Positions 18,241 to 26,591 of a stretch of DNA of 64,000 nucleotides are shown piece after piece. Made by a program: the position numbers and the translations under genes. Position 1 is the first letter of the stretch. Every line of letters begins with the position of its first letter. Source of the stretch: UBA1494_A sp963973975 (GTDB lineage Bacteria; Bacteroidota; Bacteroidia; Flavobacteriales_E; Vicingaceae). Below the pieces are notes generated by a model. It did no database searches, was not told the origin of the DNA, and saw nothing but the letters and a program-made list of their open reading frames with translations. The stretch spans positions 1 through 64,000 of the forward strand of contig CAXBCF010000013.1 in NCBI GenBank assembly GCA_963973975.1, given 5' to 3'.

Positions 18241-19092
18241 TTAAACTTTTTTGTTTTTCAATTCATGTGCTACTAACAAGTCAACTAAGCTAATAGAAGC
18301 ATTTTCCATGTCATTCACAATGCTGTCGATTTTTGCAACAATGTAATTGTAAAAAATTTGAAGAATAATTGCAACGATCAAACCGAATACAGTGGTTAAT
18401 AATGCAATTTTAATACCTCCGGCAACCAATGATGGAGAAATATCTCCTGCAGCTTCAATCGCATCAAATGCTCCAATCATACCAATTACTGTACCCATGA
18501 AACCAAGCATAGGTGCCAAAGCAATAAACAATGAAATCCAAGAAACGCCTTTTTCTAACAATCCCATTTGAACACTTCCGTATGAAACAACTGATTTCTC
18601 AACAATGTCAATACCTTCATGAGAACGATCAAGACCTTGATAAAAAATACTTGCAACCGGACCACTCGTATTTCTACAAACTTCTTTAGCACTATCGATT
18701 CCACCTGAATTTAATGCATCTTCAACATTTGCCAATAATTTTTTAGAGTTAGTGGTTGCCATGTTTAAGTAAATAATTCTTTCAATTACGATTGCAAGTC
18801 CAAGAATTAGACACAATAAAACGATTCCCATAAATTCAGGACCACCTTCAATAAACTTTTCCTTTAAAATTTGGTGGAAAGATTGATTTTTTTCTTCTAC
18901 TACTTCAGTTTCTACGTCAGTTGCTTTAACAACTGGCTCAGCAGTATCTTCAACAACTTCTTCTGCTTCTGTAGTATCAGTTTGTTCAGTTTGCGCCTCA
19001 CTATCAATGTCTCCTTCTTGAGCAAAAGCAAATTGGTTAAGCCCAAATGTCATGAAGGCTGCTAGTGTAAATAAAGTGATTAACTTTTTCAT
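18241..19092 (-). CDS. exbB: MotA/TolQ/ExbB proton channel family protein
   Basis: This is the proton-channel subunit that energizes TonB- or Tol-type transport with ExbD. A cleavable-looking signal peptide (1-24, ending FAFA) precedes an acidic linker rich in Glu, Asp and Thr (about 25-70). The three core helices follow at about 88-109, 184-206 (LAPMLGFMGTVIGM, the most conserved part) and 228-250. Length is 283 residues. The extra N-terminal signal and acidic stretch is absent in E. coli ExbB but seen in Bacteroidota forms. It is the first gene of the four-gene operon. The 195 bases upstream to the tRNA show no clear consensus promoter. Confidence 0.93.
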   Translation of the reverse strand: MKKLITLFTLAAFMTFGLNQFAFAQEGDIDSEAQTEQTDTTEAEEVVEDTAEPVVKATDVETEVVEEKNQSFHQILKEKFIEGGPEFMGIVLLCLILGLAIVIERIIYLNMATTNSKKLLANVEDALNSGGIDSAKEVCRNTSGPVASIFYQGLDRSHEGIDIVEKSVVSYGSVQMGLLEKGVSWISLFIALAPMLGFMGTVIGMIGAFDAIEAAGDISPSLVAGGIKIALLTTVFGLIVAIILQIFYNYIVAKIDSIVNDMENASISLVDLLVAHELKNKKV

Positions 19093-19287
19093 AATTTTAA
19101 AATTATTGATCGGATTTAGTTTTAACGGTTACTTATTTATAATAGTCTGCGAATATAGTAGACTTTCTTTTAATCTTTTATTTTTTTTTGTTTAAATGCT
19201 AATAATTAAACAATATTAATATAAATTTATTTTATACTAAAGTATTTCAAACAATCAAATTTCGGACTTTTCTAACCTTTCTCTCTG

Positions 19288-19374
19288 CGGAGAGGAAGGG
19301 ATTCGAACCCCCGATACGGTCACCCGTATACACGCTTTCCAAGCGTGCGCCTTCAGCCACTCGGCCACCTCTCC
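19288..19374 (-). tRNA. tRNA-Ser (anticodon GGA)
   Basis: Read on the minus strand, the gene begins GGAGAGG at 19374 and pairs with CCTCTCC at 19289-19295, with discriminator G at 19288. The D-arm GCCGAGTGGC and the anticodon stem CACGC/GCGTG are present. The loop TTGGAAA reads serine codons UCC/UCU. A long class II variable arm (TACGGGTGACCGTA region) and the T-loop GGTTCGAATCC complete the structure. CCA is not encoded. At 87 bases it fits tRNA-Ser. Apart from this gene, the 19093-19516 interval shows no gene. Confidence 0.97.
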
Positions 19375-19413
19375 TTTAATACTTCCCTTTTTCATGACTT
19401 GAATACGGCATGC

Positions 19414-19444
19414 CAAATTAATAAAAAATAAATACGAGCGACAA
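19414..19444 (-). promoter_or_regulatory. Possible promoter of tRNA-Ser
   Basis: On the minus strand, TTG (19442-19444) is followed after 20 bases by TTAATTTG (19414-19421), a one-mismatch fit to the -7 consensus TAnnTTTG. The tRNA begins 40 bases downstream. The region is AT-rich, so chance is possible. Confidence 0.4.
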
Positions 19445-19516
19445 TTTTTTTTGTGTTATCATATAGTTAAGCATTTAGGTGCTATCAAGAAATGAAATTG
19501 GCTTTTAAACAAGCAC

Positions 19517-20545
19517 TTAACTTATTTCCCCTCTTAAATTGCTTACCATATAGTCTTTTCGCTCTTGATGTGTTAGTTCTTCACAAGAGAGAAGGTACAT
19601 CATTTTAGTGATTGCTGCTTCAAATGTCATGTCTCTTCCACTTAATACACCTGATTTTGCTAAATGTGATCCAGTTGCATATTTATCTTGGTTAACTGAA
19701 CCAGTGGTGCATTGTGTGATGTTTAATAAAATAACTTCTCGATCATTTAATTTTTTTAGCTCATCGTCCAACCATTTTTTTATAGGAGCATTTCCACTGC
19801 CAAAAGTTTCAATAATCAATCCCCTCAGACCTTCTATGTTAGCTATAGCTTGAAAAACCTCTTTCCGCATGCCAGGGAAAATTTTAATAGAAGCAACTTG
19901 GTCGGCAATGTGCTTTCGAGCAATTAGTGGCCGGTTATCGGGTTTTCTAATAGCAAAACGATTGTATTTGATGTTTACTCCTGCTTCAGCTAAAAGCGGG
20001 TAATTTGGCGATTGAAAAGCTTCAAAGTTCTCAGAGCTAACTTTTGTTGTTCGATTACCTCTATACAATGCATATTCGAAATAAAGGGCTACTTCAGGAA
20101 CAATTGGACTACCGTTTTCCATAGAAGCAGCTATCTCTATTGCTGTAATTAGATTTTCTTTTCCATCAGTTCTTATTTTTCCAATTGGAAGTTGACTGCC
20201 TGTGAAAATAATGGGTTTATTGACATTTTCTAATAAAAAACTTAGTGCAGATGCACTATAAGCCATAGTGTCAGAACCGTGAAGAATTACAAATCCATCG
20301 AATTTAGAATAATTACTTTCAACAATACTGAGCAACTGCATCCAAAACTGAAGGTCAATGTCAGAGGAGTCTTTTGGATTGTCTAATGAAATTACTTCTA
20401 AGTTTAGTTTAAACTTGTTTAATTCTGGAATTTCATCCAATAAATGATTGAAATCAATAGGACTAAGTGTTCCGGTCTCAGGATTTTCAACCATTCCAAT
20501 AGTCCCCCCAGTGTAAATCAATAATATGTTACCGTACTCAATCAT
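19517..20545 (-). CDS. ansA: Type I L-asparaginase
   Basis: This enzyme hydrolyses L-asparagine to aspartate and ammonia, and the type I form is cytoplasmic. The first catalytic motif TGGTIG is at residues 12-17. The second, HGSDTMAYSASAL, begins at about 89. In most family members it reads HGTDTM, so a serine replaces the usual catalytic threonine. There is no signal peptide, and 342 residues is normal. I use the ATG at 20545, which overlaps the tatD stop by 8 bases. A TTG three codons earlier also opens the frame but is less likely. It is co-transcribed with tatD. Confidence 0.92.
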   Translation of the reverse strand: MIEYGNILLIYTGGTIGMVENPETGTLSPIDFNHLLDEIPELNKFKLNLEVISLDNPKDSSDIDLQFWMQLLSIVESNYSKFDGFVILHGSDTMAYSASALSFLLENVNKPIIFTGSQLPIGKIRTDGKENLITAIEIAASMENGSPIVPEVALYFEYALYRGNRTTKVSSENFEAFQSPNYPLLAEAGVNIKYNRFAIRKPDNRPLIARKHIADQVASIKIFPGMRKEVFQAIANIEGLRGLIIETFGSGNAPIKKWLDDELKKLNDREVILLNITQCTTGSVNQDKYATGSHLAKSGVLSGRDMTFEAAITKMMYLLSCEELTHQERKDYMVSNLRGEIS

Positions 20546-21314
20546 GGAGGTCAAAAATAGACAATGCGTTGTTAGTTGTTATTCGGGCAATATCATTTAA
20601 TGGTAATTGGTAGATTTCCGCCAATTTTTCTGCTACCAATAAAGTATAACTACTTTCGTTTCGTTTTCCTCGAAATGGGACAGGAGCTAAGTAAGGGGAA
20701 TCTGTTTCTAGTACAAGTGAATCAATGGGCAGTTGCTCAACCACTTTATCTAAACCTGCGTTTTTAAATGTTACTACTCCTCCAATCCCCAACTTGAAAT
20801 TTCCATAATTTAGAATGTGATTGGCTTGCTCGAGATTCCCTGTAAAACAATGAAAAACACCCTTCAAATTCTTATCATTTAATTCATCCATTACAGTTAA
20901 AACCTCATCAAAAGCATCTCTGCAATGTATAACAATCGTTAAATGCATTGATTTTGCCCATTCAATCTGCTTGCGAAAAGCCATTTCTTGCTCTTTTAGA
21001 AATTTTTTATCCCAATACAAGTCCATTCCGATTTCTCCAACAGCGATGTAGTTGTTTTTTTGCAATTCATTTTCAACTATTAACAACTCTTCTTCAACAT
21101 TTTCTCCAACTGAACATGGATGCAAGCCCATCATTGGATAGCAATTTTTAGGATATTTTGCCTCCAAAGCTTTCATCCCATCTATAGAAGAAGCATCAAT
21201 ATTTGGCAAAAAAAATCGCTGAACTCCTTTTGCAAGAGCTCGCTCAATCATTGCTTCTCGATCTTCGTCAAATTGCTCAGAGTAAAGGTGGGTGTGAGTG
21301 TCGATAAATTCCAT
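20538..21314 (-). CDS. tatD: TatD family metal-dependent hydrolase (DNase)
   Basis: This is a metal-dependent hydrolase of the TatD/YcfH family, with a TIM-barrel fold and probable 3'-5' exonuclease or DNase activity in the cytoplasm. Metal ligands are visible in IDTHTHLY (H7, H9), IHCRDAFDEV, GVFHCFTG and LETDSPYLAP. The length of 258 residues is typical. It overlaps the downstream asparaginase gene by 8 bases. Confidence 0.93.
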   Translation of the reverse strand: MEFIDTHTHLYSEQFDEDREAMIERALAKGVQRFFLPNIDASSIDGMKALEAKYPKNCYPMMGLHPCSVGENVEEELLIVENELQKNNYIAVGEIGMDLYWDKKFLKEQEMAFRKQIEWAKSMHLTIVIHCRDAFDEVLTVMDELNDKNLKGVFHCFTGNLEQANHILNYGNFKLGIGGVVTFKNAGLDKVVEQLPIDSLVLETDSPYLAPVPFRGKRNESSYTLLVAEKLAEIYQLPLNDIARITTNNALSIFDLHD

Positions 21315-21487
21315 GCAAGCAAAAATAGGATTTATACCGATTACGAATATAATACAGTTTATAAGCTAAAAGAAGAACTGTTTAAATTCTGTATCGGCAT
21401 ATACCACTTCTAATAAAAATTGTAATTTTAAAATAGGTATAACATTGTAAAACAATTGAACTGTTTTATAATGAGAGTAGGTATTAG

Positions 21488-22018
21488 CTAAACATCAGCT
21501 GCCTTCTCAACATGCTCAAAAATTGCTTTGAGTTCGGTAGCGCTTTCTGGTTTCATTTTTCCAGCCAAAATCAAGCTCAACTGTTTTCTCCTTAATGCAG
21601 CATCATAACGATCTTGTTCTACTTGGTTTTCAGGAATAAGTTCTGGAACTTCAATTGGGCTACCATTTTGGTCTACAGCAACAAAAGTATAAATGGCTTC
21701 ATTGCACTTTTTGCGATCACCATTTGCCAAATCAACAAAAACATCTAGAAAAACTTCCATTGAGGATGTAAATGCACGCGAAACTTTTGCTTCAATTGTT
21801 ACCACATCACCAAGTTTTATCGGGTGATTGAAAGAAACATTATTTACTGAAGCAGTTACGACTACTCTTCTTGAATGCCGCTGAGCAGAAATCCCAGCAG
21901 TTATATCCATCCAGCTCAATAATTGACCACCCATTAAATTTCCCAAAACATTGGTGTCATTTGGCAAAACGATTTTAGAAGTTTGAGCAAATGTTTCTTT
22001 GGCTTTTCTTGATTTCAT
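21488..22018 (-). CDS. Acyl-CoA thioesterase (hotdog fold)
   Basis: This is a cytoplasmic acyl-CoA hydrolase of the YciA/BACH type. The N-terminus KETFAQTSKIVLPNDTNVLGNLMGGQLLSWMD is the hotdog-domain signature, with the catalytic-region N and D residues in NDTNVLGNLMGG and WMD. The length of 176 residues is near the family norm. I use the ATG at 22018. The frame extends 13 codons further to 22057, but those residues (YFCSLKFYS-like) do not match the family. No close operon partner is present. Confidence 0.92.
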   Translation of the reverse strand: MKSRKAKETFAQTSKIVLPNDTNVLGNLMGGQLLSWMDITAGISAQRHSRRVVVTASVNNVSFNHPIKLGDVVTIEAKVSRAFTSSMEVFLDVFVDLANGDRKKCNEAIYTFVAVDQNGSPIEVPELIPENQVEQDRYDAALRRKQLSLILAGKMKPESATELKAIFEHVEKAADV

Positions 22019-22103
22019 GCTGTAAAATTTTAGACTGCAAAAGTAAGCGGAATACAATTCTTAAAGGCAGAAAAAAAGGTCTTTTGAGTAGATAAAATTG
22101 ATA

Positions 22104-23186
22104 CTAATATACCTTTTCGAGCAACCAAGCATCTGGGTGATCTTGATTGCGAACTTTTGCTAAAAAGTTCACAGCTTCTTCACGAGTATTAAAGCTGCCA
22201 ATACTAACGGCATGGTAAATTTTATACCTGCCTAACAAACGGGCATCAAAGCCAGCTGTTTGAAGTTGACCGAGTAAATCTTTGGCATTTTTTTCTGTTG
22301 AAAAGCATCCACCAACAACGTGATAACTAAAACCATGTGCAATAAAACTTTTGCTAACAAAGGTGTTATCTTTTTCTAAATTTGTCTTTTTACTTCGATT
22401 ATCTTCGTGTAGTAAAGTAGCCTCTCCTAAGCTAGTTCGAAAAGGAACAATACCTGACTCAGTCGCTCTTCTTTTAACTTCCGTTTCAAGGGAGTTTGTA
22501 TTGTAAGATAAATTCAACTTTTTGGCTTTATAACTTGGAGCATCAGCAAAACTAAAATTCAATGCTGCAAAATTACTCACACCAGTATTCAGCCAATTGT
22601 ATTTTATATTCAATAAAAAAGTAGATAAAACTAAAAAGAAGAATACTGCCGCCGCTCGTAGCCAGTAAAACTTAGTACTTGCTTTTTCAGAATTGTCTGA
22701 TAACGCTATATTTTTTTGCTCATTGATTTTTGCTACAATTCTTTTTTCAGCTCCTTCACGCTGAATTGGCATTGCTCTAAATGTCTCTAGTCCAAAAGAA
22801 TCGAGTAAATAATTCGTGCTGTTCTCAGGGATGAATTGAATGTTTTTTTCAGGATCGAGAAAAAGGGTTCCCACTTTTTCTATTTTAATTCGATCTCCTT
22901 CTTGCAAGCCTTTGGTAGATTGGTCTACAAATGAGCGAACTAATTCCTGTGCTTCAGAATAGCTTATTTCTTTTTTACCAGCAATGTGGTTTGTGAGTAA
23001 GCCATCATTGCTTTTTAATTGTTGATTGAAAGAGATTTTTTTAGAAGGTGCTTGAAATTTATGCTGAATTGTATGAAGTTGAGCAGAAGCATAATTGGCT
23101 ACAAATCCACCAAAATCAGGCACAATTACACAATCGTAGCTGTATAATAAATCCGAAATATAAATATCAATTTTTACCTTTTCCAT
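22104..23186 (-). CDS. Membrane-spanning HU-domain / SPOR-domain protein
   Basis: This 360-residue protein has three parts. The N-terminal part (1-145) resembles the Bacteroidota HU-like (CCDC81-type) domain pair: YISDLLYSYDCVIVPDFGGFVANY, then a basic stretch with KVGTLFLD. A single membrane helix follows at about 175-193. The C-terminal SPOR domain (about 281-360) contains FSYHVVGGCFSTEKNAKDL and YHAVSIGSFNTREEA. SPOR domains bind denuded septal peptidoglycan, and HU-like domains may bind DNA. The topology places the HU part in the cytoplasm and SPOR in the periplasm. I use the ATG at 23186; an upstream TTG (23204) is less likely. Confidence 0.85.
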   Translation of the reverse strand: MEKVKIDIYISDLLYSYDCVIVPDFGGFVANYASAQLHTIQHKFQAPSKKISFNQQLKSNDGLLTNHIAGKKEISYSEAQELVRSFVDQSTKGLQEGDRIKIEKVGTLFLDPEKNIQFIPENSTNYLLDSFGLETFRAMPIQREGAEKRIVAKINEQKNIALSDNSEKASTKFYWLRAAAVFFFLVLSTFLLNIKYNWLNTGVSNFAALNFSFADAPSYKAKKLNLSYNTNSLETEVKRRATESGIVPFRTSLGEATLLHEDNRSKKTNLEKDNTFVSKSFIAHGFSYHVVGGCFSTEKNAKDLLGQLQTAGFDARLLGRYKIYHAVSIGSFNTREEAVNFLAKVRNQDHPDAWLLEKVY

Positions 23187-23333
23187 CGACTGCGAAGATA
23201 GCAAACTTCTTTCTTTTTATCATATTTTCAAAACGCACACCATTTTAGTTTTATTAGTTGAACTTTATTTTCTTTGTTATGAAATTATGGCTTGAGGTTA
23301 GGTCATTTATGAAATACAATTAAATTATACACT

Positions 23334-23684
23334 ATGAAAACAATATTAAAACTCGAAGAATTACCTCAATTGTTGCTTTCAATCCTACTTTTTACAAATA
23401 CAGATTTTTCTTGGTGGTGGTATTTGTTGCTCTTTTTTACGCCAGATTTTGGTATGCTTGCTTACCTTTTCAATCCAAGAGTAGGTGCATTCTTTTACAA
23501 CCTTTTTCATCATAAAGGAATTGTTATTTTAATTTACCTAGTGGGTAATTTAATGGATTTGCCCAGTTTGGAATTAATTGGCTCCGTTTATTTTGGACAT
23601 GCAGCCTTCGATCGCATTTTTGGGTATGGTTTAAAATATCCCGATGATTTTAAAAATACACATTTAGGCTGGATAGGGAAGTGA
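23334..23684 (+). CDS. DUF4260 family membrane protein
   Basis: This small integral membrane protein (116 residues) matches DUF4260. It opens with KLEELPQLLLSILLF, then has several closely packed helices with the family's FTPDFGMLAYLFNPRVGA-like segment and ends near RIFGYGLKYPDDFKNTHLGWIG. No catalytic residues are apparent and the function is unknown. It is monocistronic, with the next gene convergent 14 bases away and no obvious terminator between. Confidence 0.88.
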   Translation: MKTILKLEELPQLLLSILLFTNTDFSWWWYLLLFFTPDFGMLAYLFNPRVGAFFYNLFHHKGIVILIYLVGNLMDLPSLELIGSVYFGHAAFDRIFGYGLKYPDDFKNTHLGWIGK

Positions 23685-23698
23685 GAGAAAATGGAGCC

Positions 23699-24070
23699 TT
23701 ATTCATTTTTCATTTCTATAACAGCATAGGTGTTTTCTTTTTCTTTAAAAGGCACTGTGATAAAACTAATCCCATTTTCTTTTGAAGTAAGAAGTTCTTT
23801 AGGAATCTTACTATAAAATTGGTACTCAGCAGAGTTTTCGTCATAGGTGTCACTACTCCGTTTATTATTTATCACTATCCAAAACTTTCGTTCATTAATA
23901 ATAAAATGCGGTTCTGTGAATTCGATACCTTCTGGTGGATTGTCGATAAATGTAGTATCTGAAATTGAGGAAGACTTAGAAGAATCAAACTCATGAAATA
24001 AATAAAGCTCAGAGCTTGCAAAGCTTATTAAAGGTAAAGTAAATAAGAGTAGTCCATATAAAGTTCTCAT
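23699..24070 (-). CDS. Hypothetical exported protein downstream of copper P-type ATPase
   Basis: This 123-residue protein has a signal peptide (about 1-18, LPLISFASS) and no recognised domain. The mature part is short, polar and beta-like, with no conserved cysteines or metal motifs. It begins 35 bases after the stop of the P-type ATPase and is probably co-transcribed with it. In many bacteria the position after a CcoI-type ATPase is held by ccoS, but this protein does not resemble CcoS, which is a short single-helix protein. Its function is unknown. Confidence 0.7.
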   Translation of the reverse strand: MRTLYGLLLFTLPLISFASSELYLFHEFDSSKSSSISDTTFIDNPPEGIEFTEPHFIINERKFWIVINNKRSSDTYDENSAEYQFYSKIPKELLTSKENGISFITVPFKEKENTYAVIEMKNE

Positions 24071-24105
24071 GGTTATTGTTTGAGGCTAAGATAATTATTT
24101 TCCAA

Positions 24106-26523
24106 TCATTCCAAAATCCGCTGCTTCCACCAAACAGCTAAACTTACAAAACCCACTACTGTAATAGAGCTTACAGGCATTAAGATTGCTGCAAAAACGG
24201 GAGAAAGTAGTCCTTGAACTGCGAAGCTTAATCCAATTAAATTGTATAGAAAGGAAATAACAAAGCTGATGATCACAATTTTTTTGCTCGTGCGGCTAAA
24301 CTGTAAAAAGCTAGGAATTTTCTCAAATTGATCGGCACCTAAAATTACATCACATGCAGGAGAAAAAGCATTCACATCTTCAGCAATACTCACTCCCACA
24401 TCGGCTTGTAAAAGCGCACCAGCATCATTCAAGCCATCGCCAACCATCATGCATTTATCTCCTTTTTTTTGCAAGAGTTTGATATAGTCTAATTTTTCAG
24501 AAGGGCTTTGCTCAAAGAGCAATTTACTGTTAGCAGGAAATAGTTTTTCCAAAAGTTGCTTTTGTCCACTTTGATCACCTGAAATGAGGGACAATTGATA
24601 GCTTTTCTGAAGTTTTTGCAACAATTCCTTTAATCCATCTCTGTATTCGTTGCTAATAGCAAAATAACCGATTACTTCCCCATTAATTTCAATGTATACG
24701 GTTGTATTTTCTTCTACTTCAGCTAGTTTTGTCAACCATTTTGCTGCGCCGATTCGGTAATTTGTTTCACTTAGTGTACCCTTTAATCCTTTTCCAGGGA
24801 ACTCCTCAAAATCAGTTAAACTAAGGCTTTCACCATGTGGCAACTGTTGAGCAATAATTCTACTTAAAGGATGATTGCTTTGGCTCAGTAGTTTTTGAAT
24901 GTGATGCAATTGTTCAGTACTGAGTTGATAACCGTGATAGCTTACTTTTCTGTTATTGCTGTATGTTAATGTTCCAGTTTTATCAAAAATCAAGTGATTG
25001 ATAGTTGCCATTTTTTCAATCACACTTGCTTCTCGCAAATAGCAGTTTTTCCTACCCATAAAACGCATGGCATGACCCAATGTAAAAGGAGCTGCCAAGG
25101 CAAGTGCACAAGGGCAGGCAACAATTAAAACGGCGGAAACCACTTTGATAGTTTCGCCAATCCCAAATTGCCAGTGGTATAAGCCAGAAACCAAGGCAAT
25201 AAGTAAAATAATAGGCGTGAACCATTGTGAAATTTGATCTGTTAAGTTAGAAAATGAGACATGCTCTTCCTCTTTCTTTTTACTTTTTTCTTGTTCGGCA
25301 TGTTCACTCCACAAGCGGGTAAGTTTACTCTGAGATAATGGTCGGATGACTTCCAGCTCGATGGCTTCACCCAATTGGCGTCCACCGGCAAATATTTTAC
25401 TGCCGATTTCTTTTTCAATCGGATCTGACTCTCCGGTAGCGAAACTATTGTCGATGTTTGCTTTCCCCTTAATTAAATAAGCATCAACAGGAATTAATTC
25501 TCCATTGCGAATTAAAATACGGTCGCCTTTCTCGATGTTTTGAATAGGAATACTATTTTCTTTTCCATTAATTAACTTAACCAAAGAGATTGGGAAATAA
25601 GAACGGTAATCTCGCTCAAACGATAGTTGATGATAGACTTTTTCTTGAAAAATTCTTCCTAACAATAAAAAGAAGAGCAATCCACAAAGTGAGTCGAAAT
25701 AGCCTGCTCCGGTATTGCTTACAATTTCATAGAAACTTCTAAGGTATAAAACCAAAACACCTAAAGCAATTGGCACATCAATGTTTAATCGCTTCCGTTT
25801 TAAGCTCACCCAAGCCGATTTAAAATAATCTTGTCCACTGTAAAAGGCAACAGGAGTCGCTAAAATCAAATTTAGCCAACCAAACCAAGGGGAGAATTGT
25901 TCAATACTGCTTAAATCAAATCCAAAGTATTCCGGCAAACTAAAAAGCATGATGTTGCCAAAAGCAAAACCTGCCAATCCTACTTGATAAATTAACCTGC
26001 GACTGATGGGTTTTTTGCGTTCACTTTTTAGCTGGTTGAGCGTAATGCTTGGCTCATATCCAATACTTGCTAATAATTCAACCAGGCTTCGGAGTGAAAT
26101 TTCACAGTGATTAAAGGTGAGGTAAACTTCTTTTTTTAAAAAATTTACACGGCTTTGATTTATTCCTGGGTTGAGTTTGTATAGGTTCTCCAACAACCAC
26201 AAACAGGAACTGCAATGAATTTGAGGAATATAAAACTGAACTTTTCCGATTGTTTCATCACGAAAGTCGTAAAGCTGCTCTTGGATGTTTTCGTGATCAA
26301 GGTATTCAAATCGTTGGCGACTTTTAACTTTGGCTTTAATTCCCGGAGTTTTCTCTAAGTCATAATAATCGCAAAGGTCACTTGCTTGCAAAATTTCATA
26401 AACAGTTTTACAACCCGTGCAACAGAAACTTTTTTCTTCACTTACAACTAATTCAGAAATACAGTCATCGCCACAATGATAGCATTTAGTTGCCGTGTTT
26501 TTTTGGTTGTTTGGAAAATCCAT
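24106..26523 (-). CDS. Copper-translocating P1B-type ATPase (CcoI/FixI-like)
   Basis: This 805-residue heavy-metal ATPase resembles the CcoI/FixI group, which exports copper for insertion into cbb3 oxidase. It has an extra N-terminal cysteine-rich metal-binding segment (C14, C17, C21, C34, C35, C38) and an HMA domain with C104-SS-C107. Membrane helices include the ACPCALALA transmembrane copper motif. DKTGTLT marks the phosphorylation site, and VGDGLNDAGALLQADVG the hinge. The A-domain TGES is seen as ATGESDP. It is divergent from an FNR-like regulator across a 68-base gap that holds a palindrome. No cco oxidase genes lie in the window. Confidence 0.93.
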   Translation of the reverse strand: MDFPNNQKNTATKCYHCGDDCISELVVSEEKSFCCTGCKTVYEILQASDLCDYYDLEKTPGIKAKVKSRQRFEYLDHENIQEQLYDFRDETIGKVQFYIPQIHCSSCLWLLENLYKLNPGINQSRVNFLKKEVYLTFNHCEISLRSLVELLASIGYEPSITLNQLKSERKKPISRRLIYQVGLAGFAFGNIMLFSLPEYFGFDLSSIEQFSPWFGWLNLILATPVAFYSGQDYFKSAWVSLKRKRLNIDVPIALGVLVLYLRSFYEIVSNTGAGYFDSLCGLLFFLLLGRIFQEKVYHQLSFERDYRSYFPISLVKLINGKENSIPIQNIEKGDRILIRNGELIPVDAYLIKGKANIDNSFATGESDPIEKEIGSKIFAGGRQLGEAIELEVIRPLSQSKLTRLWSEHAEQEKSKKKEEEHVSFSNLTDQISQWFTPIILLIALVSGLYHWQFGIGETIKVVSAVLIVACPCALALAAPFTLGHAMRFMGRKNCYLREASVIEKMATINHLIFDKTGTLTYSNNRKVSYHGYQLSTEQLHHIQKLLSQSNHPLSRIIAQQLPHGESLSLTDFEEFPGKGLKGTLSETNYRIGAAKWLTKLAEVEENTTVYIEINGEVIGYFAISNEYRDGLKELLQKLQKSYQLSLISGDQSGQKQLLEKLFPANSKLLFEQSPSEKLDYIKLLQKKGDKCMMVGDGLNDAGALLQADVGVSIAEDVNAFSPACDVILGADQFEKIPSFLQFSRTSKKIVIISFVISFLYNLIGLSFAVQGLLSPVFAAILMPVSSITVVGFVSLAVWWKQRILE

Positions 26524-26563
26524 AGTGCAAAGTTCAAAATTCCTTTTTAAAACGACCGTAAAG

Positions 26564-26579
26564 TATGATATTTGTCATA
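26564..26579. promoter_or_regulatory. Candidate CRP/FNR-family operator
   Basis: TATGA (26564-26568), six bases, then TCATA (26575-26579) form a perfect inverted repeat with the spacing of CRP-family sites (TGTGA-N6-TCACA). It lies 13 bases before the FNR-like ATG and 41 bases before the copper ATPase start, so it could regulate both divergent genes. Confidence 0.5.
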
Positions 26580-26591
26580 ATACTTGTTACC

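Noticed and set aside
19140..19175. AGTCT...AGACT inverted repeat upstream of exbB as a terminator or ncRNA
   Set aside because: Only five base pairs with an 11-base loop, no proper T-run and no gene ending next to it.
26565..26591. Upstream ATG of the FNR-like gene
   Set aside because: It would add nine hydrophobic residues unlike the family and would put the palindrome inside the gene; the ATG at 26592 directly precedes the cysteine-rich N-terminus.
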